A DNA stretch of 64,000 bases. Origin: Nocardia concava NBRC 100430. Lineage in GTDB: Bacteria; Actinomycetota; Actinomycetes; Mycobacteriales; Mycobacteriaceae. Positions 52,965-61,126 of this stretch are shown piece after piece. The position numbers were made by a program, and so were the translations under genes. The notes beneath the pieces are model-generated. The model did no database searches, was not told the DNA's origin, and saw only the letters and a list, made by a program, of their open reading frames with translations. The stretch's first letter is position 1, and every line of letters begins with the position of its first letter. Where the stretch lies: contig NZ_BAFX01000108.1 in assembly GCF_000308815.1 (NCBI RefSeq), positions 1 to 64,000 on the forward strand, written 5' to 3'.

Positions 52965-53933
52965 ATGACGAGGGAAGTGTCGAGCGACGCGGGGTTCGAT
53001 CGTCGGATCGAACCGTTTCGGGCGGAGCTGTTGGCGTATTGCTATCGGATGCTGGGGTCGGCGCATGACGCTGAGGATCTGGTTCAGGACACGTATTTGA
53101 GGGCTTGGCGGGCGCGGGAGCAGTACGACGATACGCGCAGCTCGGTGCGCACCTGGCTCTACCGGATTGCGACCAACGCCTGTCTGACCGCGTTGCAGAC
53201 TCGTGGTGGCCGGCCGCTGCCGTCGGGACTGGTGGCCGCAGCGGAACCGCTGGGGCCGCTCGTACAGGGCGAGCACGCGGCCTGGCTGCAACCGTTGCCG
53301 GATTCGTTGCTGGGCGCCGGTGATCCGGCCGGGACCGTGATCGATCACAGCAGCCTGCGCTTGGCATTCGCGTCTGCCCTGCAGCACCTGTCGGCGCGGC
53401 AGCGCGGCGCGCTGATCCTGCGTGAGGTGCTCGGCTTCTCGGCGGCCGAGTCGGCGGAAATCCTCGGCACCACCGTCGTTTCGGTGAACAGCTCCCTGCA
53501 GCGGGCGCGTACCCGCCTGAAAGAGATTGGGCTGGAACAGGTCAGTGAGCCGTCCACGGCCGAGCAGCGCGCCTGGATCGAGCGCTACATGAAGGCGTTC
53601 ACGAATGCCGACATCGAGGGCCTCAAGGCGCTGCTTACCGAGGACGTCATCATGGAGATGCCGCCCATGCTCAACTGGTTCTCCGGCCGCGGCAATTACG
53701 GCCTGTTCATGGAATGGGTCTTCGAGGCTGCCGGGAAGGACTGGCGGCTCGAGCCGGTCGCCGCCAACGGCGGCCAACCCGGATTCGCCGCCTACCGGCG
53801 CGTCGACGGCCGCTACGAACTGCATACGCTCCAGATCTTCACGGTCACCGCCGAAGGCATCAGCCGGAATTCGGTGTTCCAGGATCCCGAGATTTTCGCG
53901 GCTTTCGGCTTGGCGGCCCGTCTCGACGCTTAG
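52965..53933 (+). CDS. ECF sigma factor with C-terminal SnoaL-like domain (SigG/SigJ type)
   Basis: 322 residues from ATG 52965. Region 2 is 'LLAYCYRMLGSAHDAEDLVQDTYLRAWRAREQYDDTRSSVRTWLYRIATNACLTAL'; region 4 is 'HLSARQRGALILREVLGFSAAESAEILGTTVVSVNSSLQRARTRL'. The C-terminal 110 residues ('AWIERYMKAFTNADIEGLKALLTEDVIMEMPPMLNWFSGRGNYGLFMEWVF') are a SnoaL/NTF2-like domain, known from SigG/SigJ/ECF41 proteins, which controls activity without a classical anti-sigma factor. A small SnoaL-like gene follows. Confidence 0.92.
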   Translation: MTREVSSDAGFDRRIEPFRAELLAYCYRMLGSAHDAEDLVQDTYLRAWRAREQYDDTRSSVRTWLYRIATNACLTALQTRGGRPLPSGLVAAAEPLGPLVQGEHAAWLQPLPDSLLGAGDPAGTVIDHSSLRLAFASALQHLSARQRGALILREVLGFSAAESAEILGTTVVSVNSSLQRARTRLKEIGLEQVSEPSTAEQRAWIERYMKAFTNADIEGLKALLTEDVIMEMPPMLNWFSGRGNYGLFMEWVFEAAGKDWRLEPVAANGGQPGFAAYRRVDGRYELHTLQIFTVTAEGISRNSVFQDPEIFAAFGLAARLDA

Positions 53934-54043
53934 CCCCAAGATCTTTTTTCCAGCGGGCGCGATGAGTTCGGATGCCGCCGCCGGTATGTATCCCCGAGAT
54001 CGCCGGGACACTCCCGGCGAGCCGATCCACAAGGGAGACTCCG

Positions 54044-54457
54044 ATGTCGAACAATCGTGCCGCGGACGAGGCCGCAATCCAGGCCGTGCTGGCGGATTCC
54101 TACAAGGCGTGGGAGGCGGGCGACGCCGACGCCATGGTCGCCGACTACACCGCGGACGCCACCGCCATCCTGCCGGGCTCGCTCCGCGACAGCCGTGAGG
54201 CGATCCGCCAGAACATGGCACTGGCCTTCGCGGGACCGCTCGCGGGCAGCTCGACCTACAACAAGCAGCTCAGCATCCGCTTCCTCGGCGAGGATGCCGC
54301 GATCGTCATCAGCGAATCCGCCATCCTGTTCGCCGGCGAGACCGAAGTCCCCGCCGACGAGCGAAAGGTGAACGCGACCTGGGTCTTCGAGAAGCACGCC
54401 GGCCGGTGGCTGATCGCCGCCTACCACAACAGCCCGGTACTGGCGCCCGCCCACTAA
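54044..54457 (+). CDS. SgcJ/EcaC-type SnoaL-like (NTF2-fold) protein
   Basis: 137 residues from ATG 54044, with GGGAG eight bases upstream. 'ADEAAIQAVLADSYKAWEAGDADAMVADYTADATAILPGSLRDSREAIRQNMALAFAG' and 'KVNATWVFEKHAGRWLIAAYHNSPV' are the two conserved parts of the SgcJ/EcaC branch of NTF2-fold proteins. Possible small-molecule binding or isomerase role. Its place 110 bp after the ECF sigma gene suggests it belongs to that regulon. Confidence 0.85.
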   Translation: MSNNRAADEAAIQAVLADSYKAWEAGDADAMVADYTADATAILPGSLRDSREAIRQNMALAFAGPLAGSSTYNKQLSIRFLGEDAAIVISESAILFAGETEVPADERKVNATWVFEKHAGRWLIAAYHNSPVLAPAH

Positions 54458-54616
54458 GCCCTCGGTAATCACGAATGGGCCTATTCCTACACTGCGACAA
54501 GGAATTCGGCGGAAATCTGTCATTCCACCTCGGGTTGCATAGGAATAGGCCCGTCCCGTGATCGCCGTGTCCGATTCCTGCCAGTATCGGGGTGCCGGGG
54601 GCGGGAGGGTGGGGGC

Positions 54617-55246
54617 ATGCATCGAGTGATCAATTTGAAGGTTTTGTATTTCGGGACGCCGGTGGTGTTGATCAGCACTCGGAATGAGGATGGAACGGCG
54701 AATATCGCGCCTATGTCGTCGGCTTGGTGGTTGGGCGATCGAGGGATGCTCGGGATGAGTACCGCTTCGCAAACGACGCAGAACATGTTGCGGGAGAGGG
54801 AATGTGTGCTCAATCTGCCTTCGGCGGAGATGGTGTCGGCGGTGGATCGGCTGGCGTTGTTGAGTGGGTCGCCGGAGATGACGCCACATAAGGTGGAGAA
54901 GGGGTATCGGTATGAGCCGGACAAGTTCGGGGCTGCGGGGTTGACACCGGACGCGGCGGAAATCGTTGGGGCGCCGCGGATCGCTGAGTGTCCGATTCAG
55001 CTCGAGTGCGAGGTGGTGTCGTCGCGGCCGTTCGATGAGGACGGGCGGATTACCGCGCACACCGTGCGGGTGGTGCGGGCCCATGCCGAGGAGGGGTTGA
55101 TTGTGCCGGGGACGGCGCATATCGATTCGGTCGGGTGGGATCCGTTGATCATGAAGTTCTGTGAGTTCTTCGGGGGTGGAACCCAGCTTCAGCCGTCTCG
55201 GCTGGCCGCGGCCTGGCGGATTCCGCAACCACAGTCCACCCGCTAG
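54617..55246 (+). CDS. Flavin reductase-like (FMN-binding split barrel) protein
   Basis: 209 residues. 'YFGTPVVLISTRNEDGTANIAPMSSAWWLGDRGMLGMSTASQTTQNMLRERECVLNLPS' is the FMN-binding split-barrel start of flavin reductase-like proteins. The C-terminal part 'CPIQLECEVVSSRPFDEDGRITAHTVRVVRAHAEEGLI' fits. Codon use has more G/T in third positions than its neighbours. Function within the family (flavin reductase or other flavin-dependent enzyme) is open. Confidence 0.87.
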   Translation: MHRVINLKVLYFGTPVVLISTRNEDGTANIAPMSSAWWLGDRGMLGMSTASQTTQNMLRERECVLNLPSAEMVSAVDRLALLSGSPEMTPHKVEKGYRYEPDKFGAAGLTPDAAEIVGAPRIAECPIQLECEVVSSRPFDEDGRITAHTVRVVRAHAEEGLIVPGTAHIDSVGWDPLIMKFCEFFGGGTQLQPSRLAAAWRIPQPQSTR

Positions 55247-55305
55247 AGCTGGGATTATCCGGGATGTGGTTGCTGAAATGTGATCGGCGCGGCTAGGTTT
55301 CGGCG

Positions 55306-56274
55306 GTGCGTGGATTCAGTAGGCGGATGCTATTGGGGGCCAGTGCCATTGCGGTCGGGGGAATGGTGCGGGCGACGGAGGCGCGGGCCGGGGTGCCTGT
55401 GGTGGGGCCCGCGTTCGACGCGCAGTACCGGGCGGTGACGAAGCTCGCGGGTGGGCGGTGGCATTGCCTGGTCAGGGATTTGGGGTCGGGGACGCCGGAG
55501 ACGGTGGTGGAGGAAGACGCGGATTTCGTTATCGAGGGGGCCAGCGTGCAGAAGCTGGCGGTGATGACGGCGGTGATGAGTGAGGTGGACGCCGGACGCA
55601 TCAGGCTGTCGGATACCACGACGCTCGATGCGGAGATGGTGGCCGAGGGTAGCGGGATCTATTTGAATCAGGGGGCGTTCGGGGATCAGCTCACCGTCGC
55701 CAACCTGCTGACCACCATGTTGCAGGTGTCGGACAATACCGCCGTGCGGTTGATGTCGCGGTTCGTGTCGGGGGATCAGATCAACGAGACGTTGGATCGG
55801 TTGGGGTTCAAGGAGACCCGGGTGGTGCCGATCGCGGGGGACAGCCGGTTCTATCTGGGGTACACGACGGCCCGGGAGAACAATGAGCTGTTGTATCGGC
55901 TGGCTTCGGGGACGCTGTTGTCGAAGCAGTCGACGCAGGATGTGCTGCGGATCATGACCTGGTCGGCGGTGGGGTATACGGACGGGGTGCGGCGGAACAT
56001 GTCGTCGGAGGAGCGGGCCCGGTTCGCCACCAAGCACGGGGCCTCGGAGGACAAGCGGCACGATACGGGGATCATGTTCGACGCCGATGGCGGGCCGATG
56101 GTGGTGTATTCGTTCTTCACCGATCAGGCGCCGGATGCCGACAATTACGGGGCCACGAATCCGATCGTCGAGGCGCATGCGGCGTTGGGGCGGGCGCTGC
56201 TCGACACCTATACGCACCTGTCGCCGTTGCAGTCGTTCATCGATCCCAAGAAGATCGCTTCGGGCGGGCACTGA
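55306..56274 (+). CDS. Exported class A beta-lactamase-fold serine hydrolase
   Basis: 322 residues from GTG 55306. Twin-arginine-like signal 'FSRRMLLGASAIAVGGMVRATEARA'. S80-x-x-K83 in 'EGASVQKLAVM' and S142-D-N144 in 'LQVSDNTAVRLM' are the class A motifs. The third motif K-T/S-G is replaced by 'TKHGASED' (K-H-G). An omega-loop glutamate (E-x-x-L-N) cannot be placed with certainty. So this may be a beta-lactamase, a D,D-peptidase-like enzyme or a non-hydrolysing binder. Confidence 0.83.
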   Translation: MRGFSRRMLLGASAIAVGGMVRATEARAGVPVVGPAFDAQYRAVTKLAGGRWHCLVRDLGSGTPETVVEEDADFVIEGASVQKLAVMTAVMSEVDAGRIRLSDTTTLDAEMVAEGSGIYLNQGAFGDQLTVANLLTTMLQVSDNTAVRLMSRFVSGDQINETLDRLGFKETRVVPIAGDSRFYLGYTTARENNELLYRLASGTLLSKQSTQDVLRIMTWSAVGYTDGVRRNMSSEERARFATKHGASEDKRHDTGIMFDADGGPMVVYSFFTDQAPDADNYGATNPIVEAHAALGRALLDTYTHLSPLQSFIDPKKIASGGH

Positions 56275-56299
56275 GGCTCTTCCAAAAGCACTGAGACAT

Positions 56300-57106
56300 T
56301 CAGCCCGCCAATAGGTTTCGCATGGCGGTGAAGACCTCGGAGGCACCGCCGAGCGACCAACCGCCGTCGACGGGAATGATCGCGCCGTTCACGTACGACG
56401 CCTGCGGCGACGCCAGCCACAGGCAGCAGTCCGCGATCTCCTGGGCGGTGCCGTAGCGCCCCATCGGCACGGACTTCACGACCAGCTCGGCCATCTCCGG
56501 GGTCGGCGCCAGCCGCGACATCCCCTCGGTGTCCTCGATCGGGCCGGGCACCACGGCATTGACCCGGATCCCGGCGTGCGCCCATTCCAGCGCCGCGACC
56601 CGGGTGAGCATGTCCACGCCCGCCTTGGCCGCACACGCGTGGGCCTGCATGTTCATCGGGATGGTGGCCTGGGGCGCGGAGATATTGATGACCGACGCCC
56701 CTGGCGTGCGTAGGTGCTCGCGGCCCGCCCGTAGCACGTTGAAGGTGCCCTTCAGATCGATGTCCACCACGGCCGCGAACGCCCGCGCCGACATGGATTC
56801 CGTTGCGGCGGGGAAATTTCCGGCCGCACCGGAGATCAGCACATCGAGGCTTCCGAGTTCGCCGCAGACGGCGCTGATGCCCGCCGCGACGGAGTCGTAG
56901 TCGCGGACGTCGGCGACGAAGCCGCGGGCCATGACGCCGTGCTCGCCGAGGGAGTCGACCGCGTCGCGGACCTTGTCCGGCGTGCGGGAGAAGACCGCGA
57001 CACAGGCTCCGGCCCGCGCGAAGGCCTGCGCCACAACGAGATTGATGCCGCTGGTGCCTCCGGCGACGAAAACGGTCCGGCCGGAGAAATCGAAGAGATC
57101 GCTCAT
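56300..57106 (-). CDS. SDR of the 2,4-dienoyl-CoA reductase (DECR2-like) type
   Basis: 268 residues. Rossmann start 'RTVFVAGGTSGINLVVAQAFARAGA'. In place of the common Y-x-x-x-K, the active-site region reads 'QAHACAAKAGVDMLTRVAALEWAHAGIRVNAVVPGPIEDTEGMSRL', with H-x-x-x-K, matching peroxisomal DECR2-like reductases ('HAGxAKAAVD...GPI..TEG'). This supports reduction of 2,4-dienoyl-CoA in oxidation of unsaturated fatty acids. Transcribed 25 bp after the LuxR-type gene on the same strand. Confidence 0.85.
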   Translation of the reverse strand: MSDLFDFSGRTVFVAGGTSGINLVVAQAFARAGACVAVFSRTPDKVRDAVDSLGEHGVMARGFVADVRDYDSVAAGISAVCGELGSLDVLISGAAGNFPAATESMSARAFAAVVDIDLKGTFNVLRAGREHLRTPGASVINISAPQATIPMNMQAHACAAKAGVDMLTRVAALEWAHAGIRVNAVVPGPIEDTEGMSRLAPTPEMAELVVKSVPMGRYGTAQEIADCCLWLASPQASYVNGAIIPVDGGWSLGGASEVFTAMRNLLAG

Positions 57107-57131
57107 CTACTGATTTTGCGGCCCCCGAGCC

Positions 57132-57923
57132 TCAGGCGGCGGCGAAACGGACGGCCAGTTGGGTGCGGCTGGTGCAGGAGGTCTCGGCCAGCACCCGGCT
57201 GAGGTGCTTCTTCACGGTATCGACGCCGATGAACAGGCGCTCGGCGATCTGGCGGTTGGTGAGCCCGTGCGCGGCCAGATCGGCGACCTCCCATTCGCGC
57301 GGGGTCAGCTGCCACTGCGCGGTGGCGGCCCGACGCTCCCGGTCACGGGCGAGCTGCTCGGTGACCAGCGGCGCGAGATGGCGGCGCAGGGTGTGCAGGA
57401 CGGCCAGATCGCGTTCGGGCACCCGCAGCGAATCGGCGACGGCCATGCCGACGAACAGGACTCCGGCGGGCCCGCCGTCCACCATCATGACCGCCTTGTC
57501 GGCAATCCCGTTGGGCCGCAGGAATTCCGTGAGGAAGCGGGCCCCGCCGGGCGCCTCGCTCAGCCGGATGACACCGCGGCTGCGCAGCAGCTCGGCTACG
57601 GGTTCACCGCGCAGCGGGTCCGCATCGATCCAGTGAGCGTTATAGGCCTCGAGGAACTCGGGGGTGTAGCCGCCCTCGATGCCGCACCCCTGGCGAATGG
57701 CCTCGGCGAGCGTATCGCCGTGCAGCACCGCGATTCCGGTGAATCCGAACCAGCTCCGCAGCGCCAGCAGCAGCCGCTCCCGAAACTCGGTCAGGTCCGC
57801 GGCGCGATCCACGGACTCCAGCACGCCGATGACGCGCCGATGATCCTCGGCGCTGAGCGGATCACCCTCGGGCAGCGGCCGCGGGCGGCGGTTGGGATCG
57901 GTGAGGCCTCCAGTCACCCCCAT
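57132..57923 (-). CDS. LuxR-type transcriptional regulator
   Basis: 263 residues from ATG 57923 (AGGTGG five bases upstream); an earlier in-frame start is possible. C-terminal LuxR HTH: 'WQLTPREWEVADLAAHGLTNRQIAERLFIGVDTVKKHLSRVLAETSCTSRTQLAVRF'. The N-terminal 180 residues look GAF-like ('FTGIAVLHGDTLAEAIRQGCGIEGGYTPEFLEAYNAHWIDADPLRGEP'). Upstream of the DECR2-like gene on the same strand and divergent from another SDR, so both are candidate targets. Confidence 0.88.
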   Translation of the reverse strand: MGVTGGLTDPNRRPRPLPEGDPLSAEDHRRVIGVLESVDRAADLTEFRERLLLALRSWFGFTGIAVLHGDTLAEAIRQGCGIEGGYTPEFLEAYNAHWIDADPLRGEPVAELLRSRGVIRLSEAPGGARFLTEFLRPNGIADKAVMMVDGGPAGVLFVGMAVADSLRVPERDLAVLHTLRRHLAPLVTEQLARDRERRAATAQWQLTPREWEVADLAAHGLTNRQIAERLFIGVDTVKKHLSRVLAETSCTSRTQLAVRFAAA

Positions 57924-57978
57924 ATATTCCACCTCTGGGCCATGCCGGACCACGCCGCGAGCGGGCAGGCTTTAGGAC

Positions 57979-58818
57979 ATGACGAACACAGAGAACACCC
58001 GCCGCTGGCTGATCACCGGAGCGAACAGCGGCTTCGGAGCCGCCTTCACCAAGGCCGTGCTGGCCGCGGGTGACGAGGTGATCGCGGCCGTGCGGCGGCC
58101 CGAGAGCATGGCGGAAGTTGTTGCGGCGCATACGGATCGGGTGCAGGTCGTCAGCCTGGACGTGCGCGACGCGGCCGCGGCCGAGCGGGCGATCAAGGAG
58201 GCCGGGCGCGTCGACGTGCTGGTCAACAATGCGGGGTACGGGATTGTGGGGGCGATCGAGGAGACCGCGGAGGCGGATCTGCGGGACGCCATGGAGGTGA
58301 TGTTCTTCGGGCCGCTGCGGCTGACGCAGTTGGTGCTGCCGCAGATGCGGGAACGTCGCAGTGGCGCGATTGTGCAGCTGACGAGTATGGGCGGGTTCAT
58401 GTCCTTCGCGGGCGTGGGTGTGTACAGCGCCGCCAAGGGGGCGTTGGAGCTGGCGAGCGAAGCGCTTGCGGCGGAGGTTAATCCGCTGGGGATCCAGGTG
58501 CTGATCGTTGAACCCGGTGAGTTCCGAACGGGTTTCGCGAATCCGGCCGCGCTGACCATCGGATCGGCCATCCCGGATTATGCGGACACTGTGGGAGCCA
58601 TCCGCGACGGTCTGCCCGCCTCCGACCAGCAGCAGACCGGCGATCCGGACAAGGCCGCGGCCGCGGTGCTGGCCGTTGTGGGCCAGCCGAATCCGCCGCT
58701 GCGCTTGGCCCTGGGACCGGATGCCGTGGGCGCCATCCGCGGCAAGCTCGCCACCGTCGCCGCCGAGCTCGACGCCACCGCGCACCTGGGCCTGAACACC
58801 GGCTTCGACCAGGCCTGA
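57979..58818 (+). CDS. Classical SDR oxidoreductase
   Basis: 279 residues. 'RWLITGANSGFGAAFTKAVLAAGDEVIAAVRR' is the nucleotide-binding start, 'VLVNNAGYGIVGAIEE' the NNAG motif, and 'GVGVYSAAKGALELASEAL' the Y-x-x-x-K active site. The arginine pair in 'AVRRPE' suggests NADP(H). Substrate unknown. Divergent from the LuxR-type gene; a terminator follows. Confidence 0.9.
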   Translation: MTNTENTRRWLITGANSGFGAAFTKAVLAAGDEVIAAVRRPESMAEVVAAHTDRVQVVSLDVRDAAAAERAIKEAGRVDVLVNNAGYGIVGAIEETAEADLRDAMEVMFFGPLRLTQLVLPQMRERRSGAIVQLTSMGGFMSFAGVGVYSAAKGALELASEALAAEVNPLGIQVLIVEPGEFRTGFANPAALTIGSAIPDYADTVGAIRDGLPASDQQQTGDPDKAAAAVLAVVGQPNPPLRLALGPDAVGAIRGKLATVAAELDATAHLGLNTGFDQA

Positions 58819-58844
58819 ACACCCGAAACACCCCCGAAAACGCA

Positions 58845-58876
58845 ATCGGCCCGCCGAACCCCCTCGGCGGGCCGAT
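58845..58876. terminator. Hairpin terminator
   Basis: ATCGGCCCGCCGA (58845-58857) and its complement (58864-58876), loop ACCCCC. It lies between the SDR gene and the convergent 24-codon frame. Confidence 0.75.
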
Positions 58877-58889
58877 CGTCAGCGGTTGC

Positions 58890-58964
58890 CTACAGCGCGG
58901 TGAGCGCCGAGCTTCCGGCGCTCATGGCGGTCACGAGGTTGGCAAGCACAGCGAGCAGTTCCAT
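58890..58964 (-). CDS. Possible 24-residue hydrophobic peptide
   Basis: ATG 58964 to TAG at 58892-58890; it begins MELLAVLANL and ends SSALTAL, almost wholly hydrophobic with one acidic residue. GAGGAA lies about nine bases upstream, and a terminator lies beyond the stop. Nothing else occupies this stretch. Short hydrophobic peptides of this kind are easily missed. No family recognised. Confidence 0.4.
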   Translation of the reverse strand: MELLAVLANLVTAMSAGSSALTAL

Positions 58965-59115
58965 GGGGAGGGTTCCTCATCATTTCGGGGGTTGGAAACA
59001 CGCAGCCTGGGCGACCACGATGACGCCCGGGCGACGGTGAGGTTAACAAGGCGAGCATTCCTTTCGAATCAGTACCGTTGCCGTATATGTCCGAAAATGT
59101 GTAACTCGGGTCACA

Positions 59116-59129
59116 TACCGCTGTTACGG
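59116..59129. promoter_or_regulatory. Motif shared by the two acyl-CoA synthetase promoters
   Basis: TACCGCTGTTACGG lies 62 bp before the first fadD12-like start. TACCGCTAGTAACGG at 60995-61009 before the second gene differs by one inserted base and one change, suggesting a common regulator. Confidence 0.4.
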
Positions 59130-59190
59130 TGGCGCTACCCCGCTGTCGGGTCCGGGCGGCGGGCGGCTCGGTGACTCGGAGGTGGTCGGC

Positions 59191-60846
59191 ATGACCTCGG
59201 TTCTGCATTCGACTCGGCAGCGTGTGGCGCACACGGGCGAGGCACTCAAAGGGCTCAAGCGACTGCGAGAGCTGGGGCTGAGCGATCCGACCGAGCCGGT
59301 GGAGACCGTGCGATTGCTCAGGGACGCAAGGGTTTTCGGTCCGCCCGCGACGGCCGTGCGACGCGGGGCCCGCAAGTTCGGGGACCTGCCCGCCCTCGCC
59401 GATGAGCGGGGCGAGCTGACCTACCGCCAGCTCGACGACCAATCCAACGCACTGGCACGCGGACTCCAGCGCCAGGGCGTCAAGCCCGGAACCGTCGTGG
59501 GCGTGCTGGCGCGCGATCACCGCGGCCTGATCCTCACCATGGCGGCCCTGGGCAAACTCGGCGCACGCCTGGCGCTGATGAACACCGGCTTCGCCAAACC
59601 TCAGTTCGCACAGGTCTGCGAGCGCGAGAACGTGCGAGTCGTGCTGCACGACAGCGAATTCCTCGGCCTGCTCGACGCCCTGCCCGAGGACCTGCCCCGG
59701 GTGCTGACCTGGGTCGACGAGGGCACCGAGATCCCCTCGGGCGCAAAGACTCTCGACGAGCTCATCGAATCCAACGCACCCACACCGCTGCCCGCGCCCA
59801 AGAAGCCGGGCGGCTTCATCATCCTCACCTCCGGCACCACCGGCCTGCCCAAGGGCGCGCCGCGCGAGCGCACCGGACCGCTGTCGACCGTGCAGATGGT
59901 GGACCGCATCGACTTTCCGCAGCGGGGCACGATGGTCATCGTCTCCCCCATCTTCCATTCCACCGGCTTCGCGACCTGGCTGGCGGGCTGCGCGTTCGGC
60001 AACAAGGTGGTGATGGCGCGCCGCTTCGACGCCGAGCGCACGCTGCGCCTGATCGCGGAGCACCGGGCCGACATGCTGGTGGCGGTGCCGACCATGCTGC
60101 ATCGAATAGTGGAGCTGGACAAGGAGATTCGGCAGCGCTACGACACTTCCTCGCTGAAAGGCATCGTGCTCGCCGGTTCGGCGCTGTCCCCGGAGCTGTC
60201 GGTGCGCACGGCCGAGGTGTTCGGCCCCGTCCTCTACAACCTGTACGGCTCCACCGAATGCGCGATCGCCTCGGTCGCCCGCCCCGAGGACCTGACCGTC
60301 GCGCCGGGCACGGCCGGACGTGCCCCACTTACCTGCGAGGTGGCGCTCTTCGACGACGACGGCCGGCGCATCCTCGCCAAGAACGTGACCGGCCGCGTCT
60401 TCATCCGTTCCGGTTCGCCGTTCAAGGGCTACACCGACGGCCGCAAGAAGGAGATCATCGACGGCTACATGTCCAGCGGCGATGTCGGCCACTTCGACGA
60501 TCGCGGATTGCTGTTCATCGACGGCCGCGATGACGACATGATCGTCTCCGGCGGCGAGAACGTCTTCCCGCAGGAGGTCGAGAACCTGCTGCTGGAACGC
60601 AAGGACGTCTTCGACGCCGCGGTGGTCGGCGTGGACGATGTCGAATTCGGCAAACGGCTGCGCGCGTTCGTCGTGCCCGAGCCGGGCGCGGAGCTCACCG
60701 CGGACGAGATCAAGGCCTACGTGAAGGCCAACCTGGCGCGCTACAAGGTGCCGCGCGACGTCTTCTTCCTCGACGACCTCCCCCGCAACGCGACCGGCAA
60801 ACTGCTGCGCCGCGTGCTCGTCGAGTACGAGCCTCCATCCGCATAG
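59191..60846 (+). CDS. Acyl-CoA synthetase (FadD12-like), first copy
   Basis: 551 residues from ATG 59191 with GGAGG eight bases upstream. AMP-forming enzyme: P-loop 'IILTSGTTGLPKGAPRE' (about residue 210), 'LYNLYGSTECAIAS', 'MSSGDVGHFDDRGLLFIDGRDDDMIVSGGENVFPQEVE' and the C-terminal catalytic lysine in 'LPRNATGKLLRR'. It activates a fatty acid with ATP and CoA. A long hairpin repeat and a paralogous gene follow. The N-terminal 40 residues before the fold are typical of this branch. Confidence 0.92.
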   Translation: MTSVLHSTRQRVAHTGEALKGLKRLRELGLSDPTEPVETVRLLRDARVFGPPATAVRRGARKFGDLPALADERGELTYRQLDDQSNALARGLQRQGVKPGTVVGVLARDHRGLILTMAALGKLGARLALMNTGFAKPQFAQVCERENVRVVLHDSEFLGLLDALPEDLPRVLTWVDEGTEIPSGAKTLDELIESNAPTPLPAPKKPGGFIILTSGTTGLPKGAPRERTGPLSTVQMVDRIDFPQRGTMVIVSPIFHSTGFATWLAGCAFGNKVVMARRFDAERTLRLIAEHRADMLVAVPTMLHRIVELDKEIRQRYDTSSLKGIVLAGSALSPELSVRTAEVFGPVLYNLYGSTECAIASVARPEDLTVAPGTAGRAPLTCEVALFDDDGRRILAKNVTGRVFIRSGSPFKGYTDGRKKEIIDGYMSSGDVGHFDDRGLLFIDGRDDDMIVSGGENVFPQEVENLLLERKDVFDAAVVGVDDVEFGKRLRAFVVPEPGAELTADEIKAYVKANLARYKVPRDVFFLDDLPRNATGKLLRRVLVEYEPPSA

Positions 60847-60856
60847 CGCCGAACCA

Positions 60857-60930
60857 CCCCGTCATTCCGGCATGTTTTTGGCCGGAATCCACTCATGGAT
60901 CCCGGCCAAAAACATGCCGGGATGACGGGG
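60857..60930. repeat. Long hairpin repeat, copy 1
   Basis: Arms of 35 nt (60857-60891 and 60896-60930) separated by CTCA; complementary apart from two T/G positions. Core: GTCATTCCGGCATGTTTTTG. The same unit, with small changes, follows the next gene at 62793-62868. Each copy lies a few bases after a fadD12-like stop, so it may act as a terminator or be a dispersed palindromic repeat. Confidence 0.8.
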
Positions 60931-60991
60931 GAATGCTTCCCGCGACTCGAGGGCAATCGTGTCGCCCCCGCCACGACCTGCGCGCTTTATT

Positions 60992-61008
60992 CGTTACCGC
61001 TAGTAACG
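60992..61008. promoter_or_regulatory. Palindrome before the second acyl-CoA synthetase gene
   Basis: CGTTAC-CGCTA-GTAACG, a perfect 6-bp inverted repeat with a 5-bp centre, 119 bp upstream of the start codon. It includes the motif shared with 59116-59129. Suited to a TetR- or GntR-type dimer. Confidence 0.5.
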
Positions 61009-61126
61009 GAGACCTCGGCCACACCTGGGCTGTCGGTGCTTGCTAGGGTTAGCACCGCACTGGATCTCGAGGTTGCGGTCCGACCGGCCGACTCGTCCGG
61101 CAGGGGGATCGCGGAAGGTTGTACCC

